NCBI RefSeq assembly: GCF_018320785.1 | Contig: NC_054878.1 | Location: 44,511,429 to 44,575,428, forward strand | Source of the DNA: Cheilinus undulatus | Lineage: Eukaryota > Chordata > Actinopteri > Labriformes > Labridae | Length of the DNA stretch: 64,000 bases | Direction of reading: 5' to 3' | Shown here: positions 12,100 through 38,306 of the stretch, in pieces | How positions within the stretch are numbered: the first letter of the stretch is position 1 | Layout of the letters: every line of letters starts with the position of its first letter | Translations under genes and position numbers: made by a program | The notes under the pieces: generated by a model | What the model was told of the DNA's origin: nothing | Seen by the model: only the letters and a program-made list of their open reading frames with translations | Databases searched by the model: none

Positions 12100-12390
12100 C
12101 TCACTATAAAACATATCAAATACAGTCATGTTTCAATGAGGTCCTCTCTGCTGGTGATCACATTCATGTTTGTTTTATTAGAAGGTTATTTAGCACCATC
12201 TAGTGGTGTGATAGTACAACTACAGCATGTGGCAGTTAGTTCACTTCCTGTTTTCGTGTAGCGGACTCTGAGATGACGAGGAAAGGGAAGCGTCCTCTAC
12301 TAAACTCCGACAGCAGGAACGACATGGGACAAACAAGCAGCTTCTTCTTCTCTCCTCACATGACGGTGTAATCTGAACTCAGTCTTACAG
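12100..12390 (+). promoter_or_regulatory. Putative promoter and 5' leader exon of NLR gene A
   Basis: TATAAAA at 12104, a CACTTCCTG block (ETS/PU.1-like core) at about 12241, and a leader ending ...TCTTACAG before GTGAGAATC, a good donor at 12390/12391. The same arrangement exists for gene B at 35410-35739, so it is conserved through the duplication. The leader contains a 15-codon open frame, MGQTSSFFFSPHMTV, at 12324-12371. Whether the leader splices to the exon at 14527 or 14753 is inferred. Confidence 0.5.
12324..12371 (+). other. Conserved short upstream ORF (15 codons) in the NLR A leader
   Basis: Starts ATGGGACAAACAAGC and ends at TAA; the predicted peptide MGQTSSFFFSPHMTV is identical in the B leader (35657-35704), although surrounding bases differ. 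It could act as an upstream ORF limiting translation, or simply be a conserved leader sequence. N-terminal MGQ is compatible with myristoylation but nothing more can be said. Confidence 0.4.
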
Positions 12391-12640
12391 GTGAGAATCT
12401 TTTCAGAGAAATCTCCACATTTGATGATCAGGATCGCTGTGTTCTATCTCTGTTTAACTGGACCAGAGTTTCTGGATGCTGATTGGCTGTTTGAAATCTG
12501 TAGTAAAAGTTCTCTCTGAGTTGCGGAAGAGTGATTTCAGACTGACTGGGGTGTTCTAGAGTTGCTGTTTGTGGAAAAAGTTCAAAACTACTTCAAAATT
12601 GTTTGTCTTGCTGCTCCTCAGGACTGCCGCCATGTCAGCT

Positions 12641-12799
12641 GCCACTTGTTTGTGATTGGTCAGGGCAGCCGCCGAAATATTACGTGCGACCTCATTACGA
12701 CCGTTAGACGGAAACGACTCGGACGGAGAGAGGACAGAGGGTCTCGGATTCCGAGATTCCGTTCCGTTCCGTTGTAAAAAAAAAAAAAAAAAAAAAAAA

Positions 12800-12852
<53 letters not shown>

Positions 12853-13953
12853 GTATATGTAATTAATGTGTACATTTTGTTTCATTAATTTATTTCAGAC
12901 AAACAAACAATAAAAGAAAAATAAAGCAATGATAAAAGAATTCATATTCCGTCCCACAAAGTATTTCATGAGTCTGAAAAAGGAGTAGGAAGAAGCAAAA
13001 GCTTTTCGAATCCCACCCCCACTTATTCTCCTTATAATATATGAATATATATTATGGAAGCTGATTAGGGCCATTTTCAAAATCTGCTTTTAGTAAAAAC
13101 AAGCAAGAAATCACTCTATATTATAACAAGTACAATGTTAGATAAGTTAAACTAGGGCTAAATTTAGAAAAAAATATCTTACAGCGATTTTGGCTCATAT
13201 AGCAAATTTGATATCAATTGCTTTATTGAAGGGGACGATCATTTCTCATATTATTCACATTTTGATGAAAAAATAAATAAATGCATAAGCAAGAAAAGTA
13301 AGATTTTCATATAAAAAATTAAAAAGATACTTGAAGGTTTGAAGGCTTTTTTTTGCCCAGTTTGCCATTTTTATCCCGCTTTTGTCCTTTTTCACCATTT
13401 TTTCTTCTCATTTTCATCCATTTGAGCTACTTTTTGTCATTAAATACCTCTTCTTTCCCTTTCCCTTGCCCATTTTTGCCACTCTTGACTGCATTTTGCC
13501 CATTTTAGTCACTTTTCACTCATTTTTTTGCCACAGTTTTGCCACTTTTGAACTATTTTATGCCAACTGTAACTCATTTTTTTGTCACTTCTCACCCATT
13601 TCATGCTACTTTCTAAACCCTTTACCTCCCCATTTTTGCCCATTTTTTGTTGCTTTTTGAGCATTTTTGCCATGTTTAACTTGTTGTTATTGCTACTTCA
13701 AGCTGTTTTTGCCATGTTTCACCACTTAGATTGTGGCTGTTGCAAAGGTTTTTTTCTACATTTTGGCTCTTTGGTTGAGCAGGGTTAAGTAACACTGGTA
13801 TAGAGCATGAAAAAAGAAAAAAAAAAGATTTATCAGACTGATATTTTGACACTTTTCTGGTTAAAGAAATATTGCACTGTCTGCGATTTTAAAATTGCAG
13901 CATGCAATATTGCAATTTAACCTAATTTGGAATTAATTTCCCCGCCCTAATAA

Positions 13954-14004
<51 letters not shown>

Positions 14005-14110
14005 CATACAATGTATAATATACAGTATATATGTAAAACATACATATATATTATAAATTATATATAAACATATAAATTCATATATGTACACACACATTTT
14101 TACACACACA
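12641..14110. repeat. Insertion-derived, low-complexity stretch in NLR A leader intron
   Basis: The A/B alignment stops at about 12640 (B: 36025) and resumes at about 14115 (B: 40613), so this block is private to A. It holds a poly-A run (12776-12799), a TA run (12804-12850), a degenerate pyrimidine-rich stretch at 13340-13780 built of CCATTTTTGCCACTTTT-like words, and a CA/TA microsatellite at 13957-14006. The poly-A follows a unique 130-bp piece, which may mark a retroposed insert. No exon is recognisable. Confidence 0.7.
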
Positions 14111-14754
14111 CACCCACATCAACAAAGACATACCTGTTCAACACCTTCAAACTTAAAACATCTAAATGTTATAAATTCCTGCTTGTCTCTTGTTTCCACT
14201 GTCTGTATACATTGCAAGTTTGCTGTCCTTTTCTTGTCATGTTCTCTCTTGCATCACTCAATTAAAAAGACCATTTAACAAGGTCCAGGTTTCAGCTGTC
14301 CCAGAGACTTCAAGCCCTGTCGATATGGACCAGAGCCAGACCTGGACCTGGTGTTTGTTTAGGGCCCCTCAGCTATCAGGAACATTTGTAGATTTTTACA
14401 TATTAGTTTGATGAAGCATTATTTTCTTTTTTAGACCTGTGTGTGTGTTGTACTTATTTTCAGATATGAGCTTATTTGCTATCAAAGCATCTGCTAAATA
14501 AATTGGTTGTCTGTCTCCCTCTGCAGGCCAGTCCTGTGACTGACCAGTGACTGACCAAGGGTGTGCCCCGCTGAGACCTCTGGTTATGGTGTTGTGGTGA
14601 ACAGACGCAGGCTGGATGCTCTGCCTGAACTTTGATATCAACTCTTTGCACTAAGAAAACCTGAGCAGATCAAGGATAAGTGACATAATCCATGCAGCCA
14701 CACAGGAAACCAACAGCTAACTAAGGACTTATTTCCAAATAAATCCCTGCAGGC

Positions 14755-30101
<15,347 letters not shown>

Positions 30102-31600
30102 GAGGAAGAGTCTCCTCCTCTTCACAAACATTAAATGCTGAGTGTTTTCACCTTTAGAGAAAAAAAGGTAATAAACGTTTAAAGATATTTCCAGATACAG
30201 TGACTTAATTTCTCCAAACTCAAACAAAAAAAGTTCAGAAGTCTCCAAATGTCTTCCAGAATGAGCCACAGATTCCAAACCTTGTTCTCTCTCCTACAAA
30301 CTGATTAGTTCCTCCAAAACCAAACACACAGCTATCATCTGTTTCTGTCTAACAGAGCATCAAATAAACGCTGACAGATCAATTCAGAACACCCCCATCA
30401 AAAGAGATCATGTCTGTCTGGTCTTCATCAGGACATGTTACTGATTCAAATAGAGACAAAAGAGGAAATCAGTTTACTTGGATCATGTTGGAGAAGTGTA
30501 GGGTTTGTTTGACCTGAATAGGAAACAGTCCTACATGGATGTGGAGGTCACATGTTCTCTACTTACATGTTGTACCTGACACGCCAGATAGCCTGTTTCA
30601 CATAGTGATGGCATCATGGGATATATCTCACATCCATGTGGGCAACACCCCATAGACGGTGTCTGAGCTCGTTTTTAACTCAGTTTGGACTCTCTGTGCA
30701 GATCTGACAGTGTTAGATTAGATATGAATTTAAAAATGTATTTACCATCACATCAGAGCTCTGAAAATCCAACAATGATGAGCAACACAAGCTCACTGCT
30801 GATTTCCTCATTATTTGTTGTATTTGATGAACAAACGTTTCTTTATCGCTTTATTTTTTTCATTTTTAAGATCTACTTCTTGGTTTTTCATGCCCCTTTT
30901 GACAGAGGAGGACAGTGGACAGACTCAGAAACAGGGACGAGAGAGCTGTTATATCACAATATCACTTTTCCTGCTGGACTGGAGAAGTTTGGACTCAGGA
31001 TCTCATAACTGCTGTTATCAAAGCTTCACTCAACAAGACATTTTCAGTTTTGGATGAGCTACAGACAATGTAGCACAACTGTATGTTTCTTGTTCTAATA
31101 GCTGGAAGACAAAGTTACTATTTCACTCTAAATCTTCCATGGACCAACAGTGCCATCTACTGTCCTGTTCTGGTTATTACGTACAGTATATTGTTACCGT
31201 TAAGTTTTCTTTCATGACTTGATATGAAATGATTCCTCTTATGGACTGGGATCATTTTTATCTGATGAAGGGTGAGATTTGAACATGATATTCTGTATTT
31301 TGGCCTCTCTGGGAGGAGCAAAAAACCCCTTTAAAAAATCCTGTTAATTACAAAGTGGCGCTTTCAATCACGCGCAGTTCTCTTTTGCGTTTAGTTCTTT
31401 GCTTTTCACCTGTTTCTAGCTTTTCTTTTCCAAGCTTTGGCCTAGGTGAGTCTTAGGATTTAGCTTTATTTAGTTCTAGGTTTGTTTATGCATTATTTCA
31501 TCTTTTGTTGCGATATCTCAAATATTTTTTAAACTGTTTGTAACGTGGTCTAAACCCTGCAAACTTGACAGCCAAATTCACTTTCCTGTTAAATTCCTCA
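30102..31600. other. 3' UTR and flank of NLR A
   Basis: Aligns with 59322-61280 of unit B at roughly 90-95 percent, except for an extra block in B at about 59950-60630. Candidate polyadenylation signals are AATAAA at about 30169 and 30363. No gene seen. Confidence 0.5.
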
Positions 31601-31741
31601 ATAAAGTCTGAAGTGTTGTCGGCTGGCCAGAGACATTATTGTTGATAGTTATTTGGGTGAATTGAGGATTTGTTTTGGAACTGGACAAGTCAACACAAAT
31701 CAGTGGAGAGGAAAGCTTGGCGTGTCGGACCGTCACCTGAA

Positions 31742-32450
31742 TAGGACTCTTTGAAATCCGTTTTATGTTTTTACAAATTCCGTTTATTCTGTTACTTTTT
31801 TGGAAATCCGTTATTTAGCCTTTCCACTAATTTTGCCATAAAAATAGTGTCTTGTTTATGTAAATGAGTAAAATCTTCACTAATTAAGTAGGAATAACTT
31901 TACATTTATTGAAAAAGGGCCACAGTTGGCCCATGAGCCGTTGTTTGGATAACCCTGACACAAAATAAATATAACCAGTGTAACAGTCAGATATTTCCAA
32001 CTTTTTATGACACATCCACGTGTATAATCACATCTTAACTGATGTTTATTATGTAAATGAAGAAATCCTTCTCTCTCCGTGACTCTCTGGTGTGGTGAGG
32101 TAAAATAACTCGAAGCACGGATGAGTTTTCTCAAAAGCGAAACATTAAGTCACCCTGTACTGCCCCGTGTTGAGCTATGTGATGTTTGCCGGTGTTTCGT
32201 GCAGCTGCTTTGACATGCTGTTATTGTTTAGGAGGGGGCGGGGTGAGTGTTTGTGAAGTGAGGCACAAGTTGTGCCCCGCTTTAGTGTTCCCCTTGGAAC
32301 ATATTCCTCAGATATATGTTCCTCTTTCTAAAAACACACAAAATTTCAGTCAAATTCATTCAATTTCCGTGTTTTTCCACGTTAAATAGTAAAATCCGTT
32401 TTTATTGCCCAATTCCGGGATTCCGTTAATGTGGAAATCATAAGGCCCTA
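31742..32450. mobile_element. MITE with 6-bp target duplication (unit A)
   Basis: Left end TAGGACTCTTTGAAATCC and right end GGAAATCATAAGGCCCTA are inverted imperfectly; CCTGAA flanks both sides (31736-31741 and 32451-32456). 709 bp, with no transposase. The duplicate at 61424-62128 has the same flanks, so insertion predates the duplication. Confidence 0.75.
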
Positions 32451-32456
32451 CCTGAA

Positions 32457-33640
32457 GGGATCCACCAAGCGCCTCTAAACTTTGCAGAACTGATCAGCTC
32501 CTCAACTACCGGATCCAAGATCCGCATCAGCTGATCCAAGTGGTAGCCTTAGACAGTCCTCTTTCAGCTAGATGGTTAATCTCTGGTACCCCATCCCAGG
32601 TGATTCCTGTCTAACTCCTTATGAACGAGTTGATTTGTTTCAGTCGGGTTCCATTCAAAGCCTCTCATTAAGATTAGACCTACTTTTTTAAATTTATTCT
32701 CAAATTCAACAGTTCAGTTATTTTTCCTCAGTTTCAGATCAAACTCACCCTTCATCAAATCAGATTATGATCACCTGTAATTATTATGTTCAGCCATTTC
32801 CTGTTCTCTTTATTTTCTATATTTTAATCCATATTAGTTACATTGTAATCCTGTTATTCACAATAAATCTTTAAAACACAAGTCATTGTCCAGAAAGCTT
32901 TATTTTGGAAAAATTGTCCCTGAAATGGGAATTCACAACTTGAGATATGAGACTGAAATACGTTTCAAAGGTAAATTTGGTTATTCCATATTTATTTCCC
33001 ACGTATGTGGTGCTCCTTTTTCACAAGTGCAATTTAGATTTAAATTCGCTACAACAGAAATCACTCTCATTCCATTCTGTATTTCTTGTCTTTGATTTGT
33101 GGTGGCAGGGTATCAAAATGAAGTATCGATACCTGTGTTGTAACTCGGTCTGTTAGGTATTGGCTGTGTTGGGGCCATGTTGATTCTCCTCCATTTTCCA
33201 GTCGAATGAACCTCCTCCCCTCCAGGTCGGATGATGTCACCAGAAGATCTCCATACTGATTGGCCATTGCAGGATGAAGGATTGGCTGGAGTTCAGAAAC
33301 TCTCAGGAATAAGCAAATAATGCGACCAGCGCGTTGGATGCGGCACAAATCAGCCTTAATTGCATGAATTATTTGCTCAATTGAGTGCCACAAATTCGCT
33401 GCGTTAATGCTACCTTTACATTGACCTTACATGTCATTAACTCATGTAATTTTACTCGCACTTGGTGTGAACACAACATCAGTATTTCAATTACAGTAAC
33501 GGCTCTCACAGAAAGTTCATAAATGCAGTTTTTAGATGAAACTTATATGCAGCGAAACATCATCCTCCACAATGTTAATCTGCCTGTAATCTGTAGCCCC
33601 TCATTCAGCAAACACTGTTGAACGTTTGTTGTTTCCAGAG
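32457..33640. other. Near-identical intergenic block, no recognised gene
   Basis: Contains a minus-strand open frame of 108 codons (33393-33067; MWHSIEQIIHAIKADLCRIQ...) that is kept with one change in the copy at 63071-62745. The two blocks are about 99 percent identical throughout, so an intact frame is not evidence of selection. I do not recognise the peptide. Sequences such as CACTTGGTGTGAACACAAC suggest MITE-derived DNA. Confidence 0.4.
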
Positions 33641-33649
33641 TTGTCTGAG

Positions 33650-33790
33650 CATCAGCAGCCCAATCCAGCATGGCCCGCCTGTGGCTAGGGGGGCGTGGCT
33701 CTCTGCATTGGCGGTGTGCTTGGCCAGCGAGTGGTCTGGGATATTTAAGACTCTAAGACCTCCGGGCGACTCAGTTCACATCAACAGTAA
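33650..33790 (+). promoter_or_regulatory. Putative TATA promoter and first exon in front of unit B
   Basis: A GC box (GGGGGGCGTGGC at 33688), a CCAAT-like block upstream (GCCCAATCC), a TATA-like ATATTTAAG at 33740, and about 35 bp later GACTCAGTTCACATCAACA followed by GTAAGTG, a consensus donor. It is repeated at 63328-63468 but I find no copy in front of unit A. It may start the gene B transcript, whose next leader element is at 35.4-35.7 kb. Confidence 0.45.
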
Positions 33791-35400
33791 GTGAAATAAC
33801 TTCAGTCTTATCTGGCATGATCTGAAAGCTGAACTTTCCATTCAAAAGTCTTTCTTCATCTATTTCTGCTCGCTTGTACCTCATCACTATGATTCCTGAT
33901 CTCGCAAACTACAGGATGAGTTGAGGGTCAAACAGAATGCATTAATTGTACAACAAAAATAAAGTGGCGTTAAAATGAATTTTAGCTTTGACAGCCGTAA
34001 TAATTTTCTTTTATGTTTAATTCTTATCTTATTTGCCGCCAGGTGTTGTGATGTTCATACAAATGTTTGGAGCTGTTACTGTACATTAATAAAGACAAAC
34101 GATGAAGCTGTGATATCACAGTAGCTACTAGAAGCATTCAGTTAGTGATGAGTATAAGCTAAACCCAACTCCATTAAGAAGATTAAGACCTTAAATTTCA
34201 GCAGATCAACCACACAGTAATATCTAAAATGACAAGACATCTAATGACCACAGATTTAATTTATGTACATTAAGTCTTGTTATGTCAAATTAACACTGCT
34301 GGTTTTAAAGGGAAAGACCAAAAATATGTCATATTTATGCATATTTACCACAGACTGAATATAGAAGTCTGTAAATCAGTGTTATTTCTATTTGGTTAAA
34401 TCCTAAAGTTATTTCTGTGAATGCCTCATGATGTGAACGTATCCGATGCTTCAACAGTTTAACATAAAACGACAGTTGAGGGCTGTACTGTGTGAATTTG
34501 TCATTTTTATAAATAAAATGAAGGTTAAACCGATGTTTAAATACAACTAGAGTAAGTAAGACAGCGAGGGTACGTCCATTTTTGTAATTACTTCAAAATT
34601 TTTACAATCAGATTTAACAATTTTTTAGAGATCCACTAAAGTAAAAAGAAGTAAAATAATCACTGGAATATGGCGAAACAACTGCTCCAAAGCTTCGTAT
34701 AAACAAAACTCCAACATTAATTCAGTTTCACATCCATCACTGATGATTTCTGTTCTTCAAATCAGGTCCATGTAAACATCAGGAAACTCAATTTATGACC
34801 ACGTATCAATGTCAACAGTCCCTGATGATTTTATCAAACAGTCTGGATCTCTGTTGAGTCCAAATATCTCTAATTTACACAAATGTAAGTCTGTTTTTCT
34901 CCTGTTTTCATCCGTTCCCCATTGAGTAGACAGTGTTACTGAATGTACTGCTACTCAGCCTGGCGAGTCGTATCGTGCACTGAAAGTGATATCAGTGCAT
35001 ACTCTCTACTGTTGAAAGAATTTCTGGTATTACCACCACAGCCACAGAAATATAGACACTAGTGTCCTATCCAAAGAACGCTGGCTGAAAATCGTACAAA
35101 TAAGAATAGAGGCATAAATTATCTGGGAGCATGTCCATGTTGGTTTGGGCTGAGCCCCGGATGTTTGCTCCTCCTGGTTCAGTCTCTGTTAAAGACAGTC
35201 AGACTTCTTCTCTTAAAGAGGGGATTATAAAGCTGATTTCCATTTGTGTCTCAGGTTAGACCTGTTCTAACATCACTCTGAAGGTTACGAGGATGTGACA
35301 GCGTCCTCCCATCAAACCCACTCAGACACCAGGAGTGACGAGGGCTGAACGAGCAGATCTTTGTTAGGAACCAGGACTGAGGAACAGAGAGATGGACCCC
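33791..35400. other. Spacer between units A and B, no recognised gene
   Basis: Up to about 34322 it is matched by the end of the window (offset 29678). From about 34323 to 35030 it has no partner visible in the window. From about 35030 it aligns with 11560 onward (start of unit A), marking the unit junction. Confidence 0.5.
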
Positions 35401-35409
35401 TCTGTTAGC

Positions 35410-35739
35410 TCAATACTCTGCCTCACTATAAAACATGTCAAATACAGTCATGTTTCAATGAGATCCTCTCTGCTGGTCATCACATCTCTGAGCACTCATG
35501 TTTGTTTTATTAGAAGGTCATTTAGCACCAATTAGTGGTCTAATAGTACAACTCCAGCATGTGGCAGTAAGTTCACTTCCCTTGTTCGTGTATGTCTCTC
35601 TGAGACGAGGAAGAGGAAGTGCCCTCGAAAAAACACACTCAGACAGCAGGAACAACATGGGACAAACAAGCAGCTTCTTCTTCTCTCCTCACATGACGGT
35701 GTAAAGTGTCTGTAAGCTGATCTGAACTCAGTCTAACAG
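35410..35739 (+). promoter_or_regulatory. Putative promoter and 5' leader exon of NLR gene B
   Basis: Counterpart of 12100-12390: CACTATAAAACATG at about 35424, then a leader ending GTCTAACAG before GTGAGAATC (donor 35739/35740). It has the same short ORF MGQTSSFFFSPHMTV at 35657-35704. The ETS-like CACTTCCTG of A reads CACTTCCCTTG here. Confidence 0.5.
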
Positions 35740-36453
35740 GTGAGAATCTTTTCAGAGAAATCTCCACCTTTGATGATCAGGATCGCTGTGCTCTATCTCT
35801 GTTTAACTGGACCAGAGTTTCTGGATGCTGATTGGCTGTTTGAATCTGTAGTAAAAGTTCTCTCTGAGTTACAGAAGAGTGATTTTAGGCTGACTGGGGT
35901 GTTCTAGAGTTGCTGTTTGATGTGTGGAGTGCTACATGGGTTTGCAAAAAGTTCAAAACTACTTCAAAATTGTTTGTCTCGTCACTCCTCAGTACTGCGG
36001 TCAAGTCAGCTGCCACTTGTTCAACTTCCTGAAAGATGGCGTGCTGATCAGTTACATTTGTTGAGTGCAGCGCAAATTTGTCCTGAAAAGTTATACTTTG
36101 GACACTGGAATACTCCAAATAAGTTTAAAAAAGCAATAAGACCTTGTGTTAAAAATTCTCATGCAGAGTACGTTTTAAAGCAAGCAGACGTAGAGTGGAC
36201 AGGGGACCACGCATATGCTATGGATTTTAGCATGGCTAATAACCAAAAGGACGCTGCTCCTATTAAGCCAACCAAGGTACCAGTTGTCGAAAAAAGTAAA
36301 GCGACAGAGCCAGAGGATGTTTCCAACACGGCCATTCTGAATGCAATAAAAGGTATGGAAAAAAAAATTCAGTGAGCAACTGGAACAGCTTAGACAACAA
36401 GCTAAACAAAGCAACAAAATGATAGTAAGCTTAACCAAAGCTGTGCAGTTTAA

Positions 36454-38306
36454 CCCTTTACCTACTGAGTCTAAAAATGGTGATTTGGACATATTTTGTT
36501 ATTATGGCTGTAAAATAGTCAGGAAATGCCCTAAGTCTGAGAGCTTTGGTCCCTTTTGACTTGACTTTTTAACATCTGGTTAATGGTTATTGCACATTAT
36601 ATGGAATTGTCATCAGTTTAAAAGAAGAAAAACACAAAAACTGATTTGTTTTTCATGGCTTTTATGAGAAGAAATGTTGTTATTGCTCATGAAGTTTTGA
36701 TTTGATATTTGAAATGTGAACCTATATATGTTTAGAACAATCACCAGTCATTTTTTTTAGTCTAGGACTCTGGGTGTGCAAAACACAGTGCAAAAGATAA
36801 CTATATACATAGGCCACAATTAGTGGAAATAAAGGTGGAAAAATGCATTCTCAACATTCTCAAGTAACATATTGTTATTTCACATGACAGACACGCACAA
36901 ATGCCACGATCTAACGCTATTTTTTGAAAACAAAACACCACTCTCACTCTCCTTTTACTCTCTTCCTTCACTCTCCTTTCTCACTCGTCTTCTGCCAACA
37001 ATGTACAGTGCTTAACAACTTTATTAGACCACCTGTCATATTTGTCTCAAAGACCATCCAGCATCATGAAGTGCTTGATGCGGACTCTTTCATTTTCAGT
37101 GAGCGCTTCACGTTTTACCATTTTGAGCAGGAATGATAACCCTGCAAAGCAGATGAACACGTCCGTTTCCATGTTTCTTACTGGCGTGTTCATCTTGCAA
37201 AGCTCCCATCTGAACCGTCTGGGCCCAGTTAGAAAGTGACAGGACCTACGACATTTCTTCTTTAAAAGAAGAACAAAGAACAGCAGTGAGTTGTTTTCTT
37301 TTCTAAAACAACAAAAGTCAAGTTCTTACATGTCTATAGTCACCATGTTTCACATTATTCCTCACTAGCTGCGCACGCACAGCTTGGTAGCAGCTAAGTC
37401 ACGTGTTTTGTTGCTGTTTGGCCCGTGGAGATGTGACAGACAGAACGTTCATCTAATCACACTCCGAGTTTTTTTTTCAAATCCTCTGCCTTTTCTAAAA
37501 CGTTTCCTATTGAAGCTTTCCCAGATGGATGTGTGAAACAAATCTATCTGGCATGTCAGGTTACAGGAATGAGGGATTTCAAACTGAGTTCACTCAAATT
37601 TGAGCCGGCTCACTGGGCTTCTCTGAGAAGTCAGAAATTAATCAAGCAAAACATTCAAGCACTAAAACTCATTTTTCTGTTCAGGAATGCAACTCAATTA
37701 ATATACTTTGACATATTCATCAAGAAATATTAATGTGCTTAACTATTTTTTTTTTTTCAGTTTTTTTGTAAATCAGTAAATTTGAAAATAATGGATAACA
37801 ATAATAATTCTATTTTAGCATTCAAAATATCATTTGGGTTAAAGAGCTTCTACATATTGGTGTATTAACCATTGCAGAAACATAAAAAATGATTTTGGTA
37901 AATACCAATGCTGTTAATTTAGGGCAGCTGTGGCGTAAACCTTACTTTGGTTAGGGTTAGGGCGGTCTAATAAATTTGTTAAGCACTGTATATACCACAC
38001 ATAAATTTCTGGAAAGCACAGATTCTCAGCTCTCTGTCTGCATTGGGATTTTTTAGATTGAGCAAACTTTCAAGGAGTTACAGTGTTAAGAATCCGTGTA
38101 GCGGTCTTGCGATACTTCTGGTGTTTTGCCATAAATGCTCACGTCATATTTTTGCAAGTACTGTAATGAACCATATATTTGTGCATGCCCACCATTCTCA
38201 GCTTTCCAACACCGTTGGAATTTTTCTGATCGGACAAACTTTGACAGAGTTATGGTAATAATACTCCGGACATATAAAACACAGCACTGGCTCAGTAGGT
38301 AAAGGG
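36454..38306. mobile_element. piggyBac-like non-autonomous element flanked by TTAA
   Basis: TTAA (36450-36453) then CCCTTTACCTACTGAGTC; right end GGCTCAGTAGGTAAAGGG then TTAA (38307-38310). Ends are inverted over 16 of 18 bases. Excision would leave one TTAA and restore the L1 reading ...AVQFNPEV. 1853 bp; contains the Tc1-like element below and no piggyBac transposase. Confidence 0.93.
37006..37988. mobile_element. Non-autonomous Tc1-like element nested in the piggyBac-like element
   Basis: CAGTGCTTAACAACTTTATT at the left and AATAAATTTGTTAAGCACTG at the right, flanked by TA on both sides (37004-37005, 37989-37990). 983 bp. Inverted pieces of its interior occur at 38400-38900 and at 40340-40609. 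No intact transposase. Confidence 0.88.

Noticed and set aside
12556..12885. 109-codon minus-strand frame and shadows around 12.6-12.9 kb
   Set aside because: Product of poly-A and TA runs next to non-coding leader sequence.
33067..33393. 108-codon minus-strand frame conserved at 62745-63071
   Set aside because: The whole block is about 99 percent identical, so conservation says nothing; no recognisable domain or start context.
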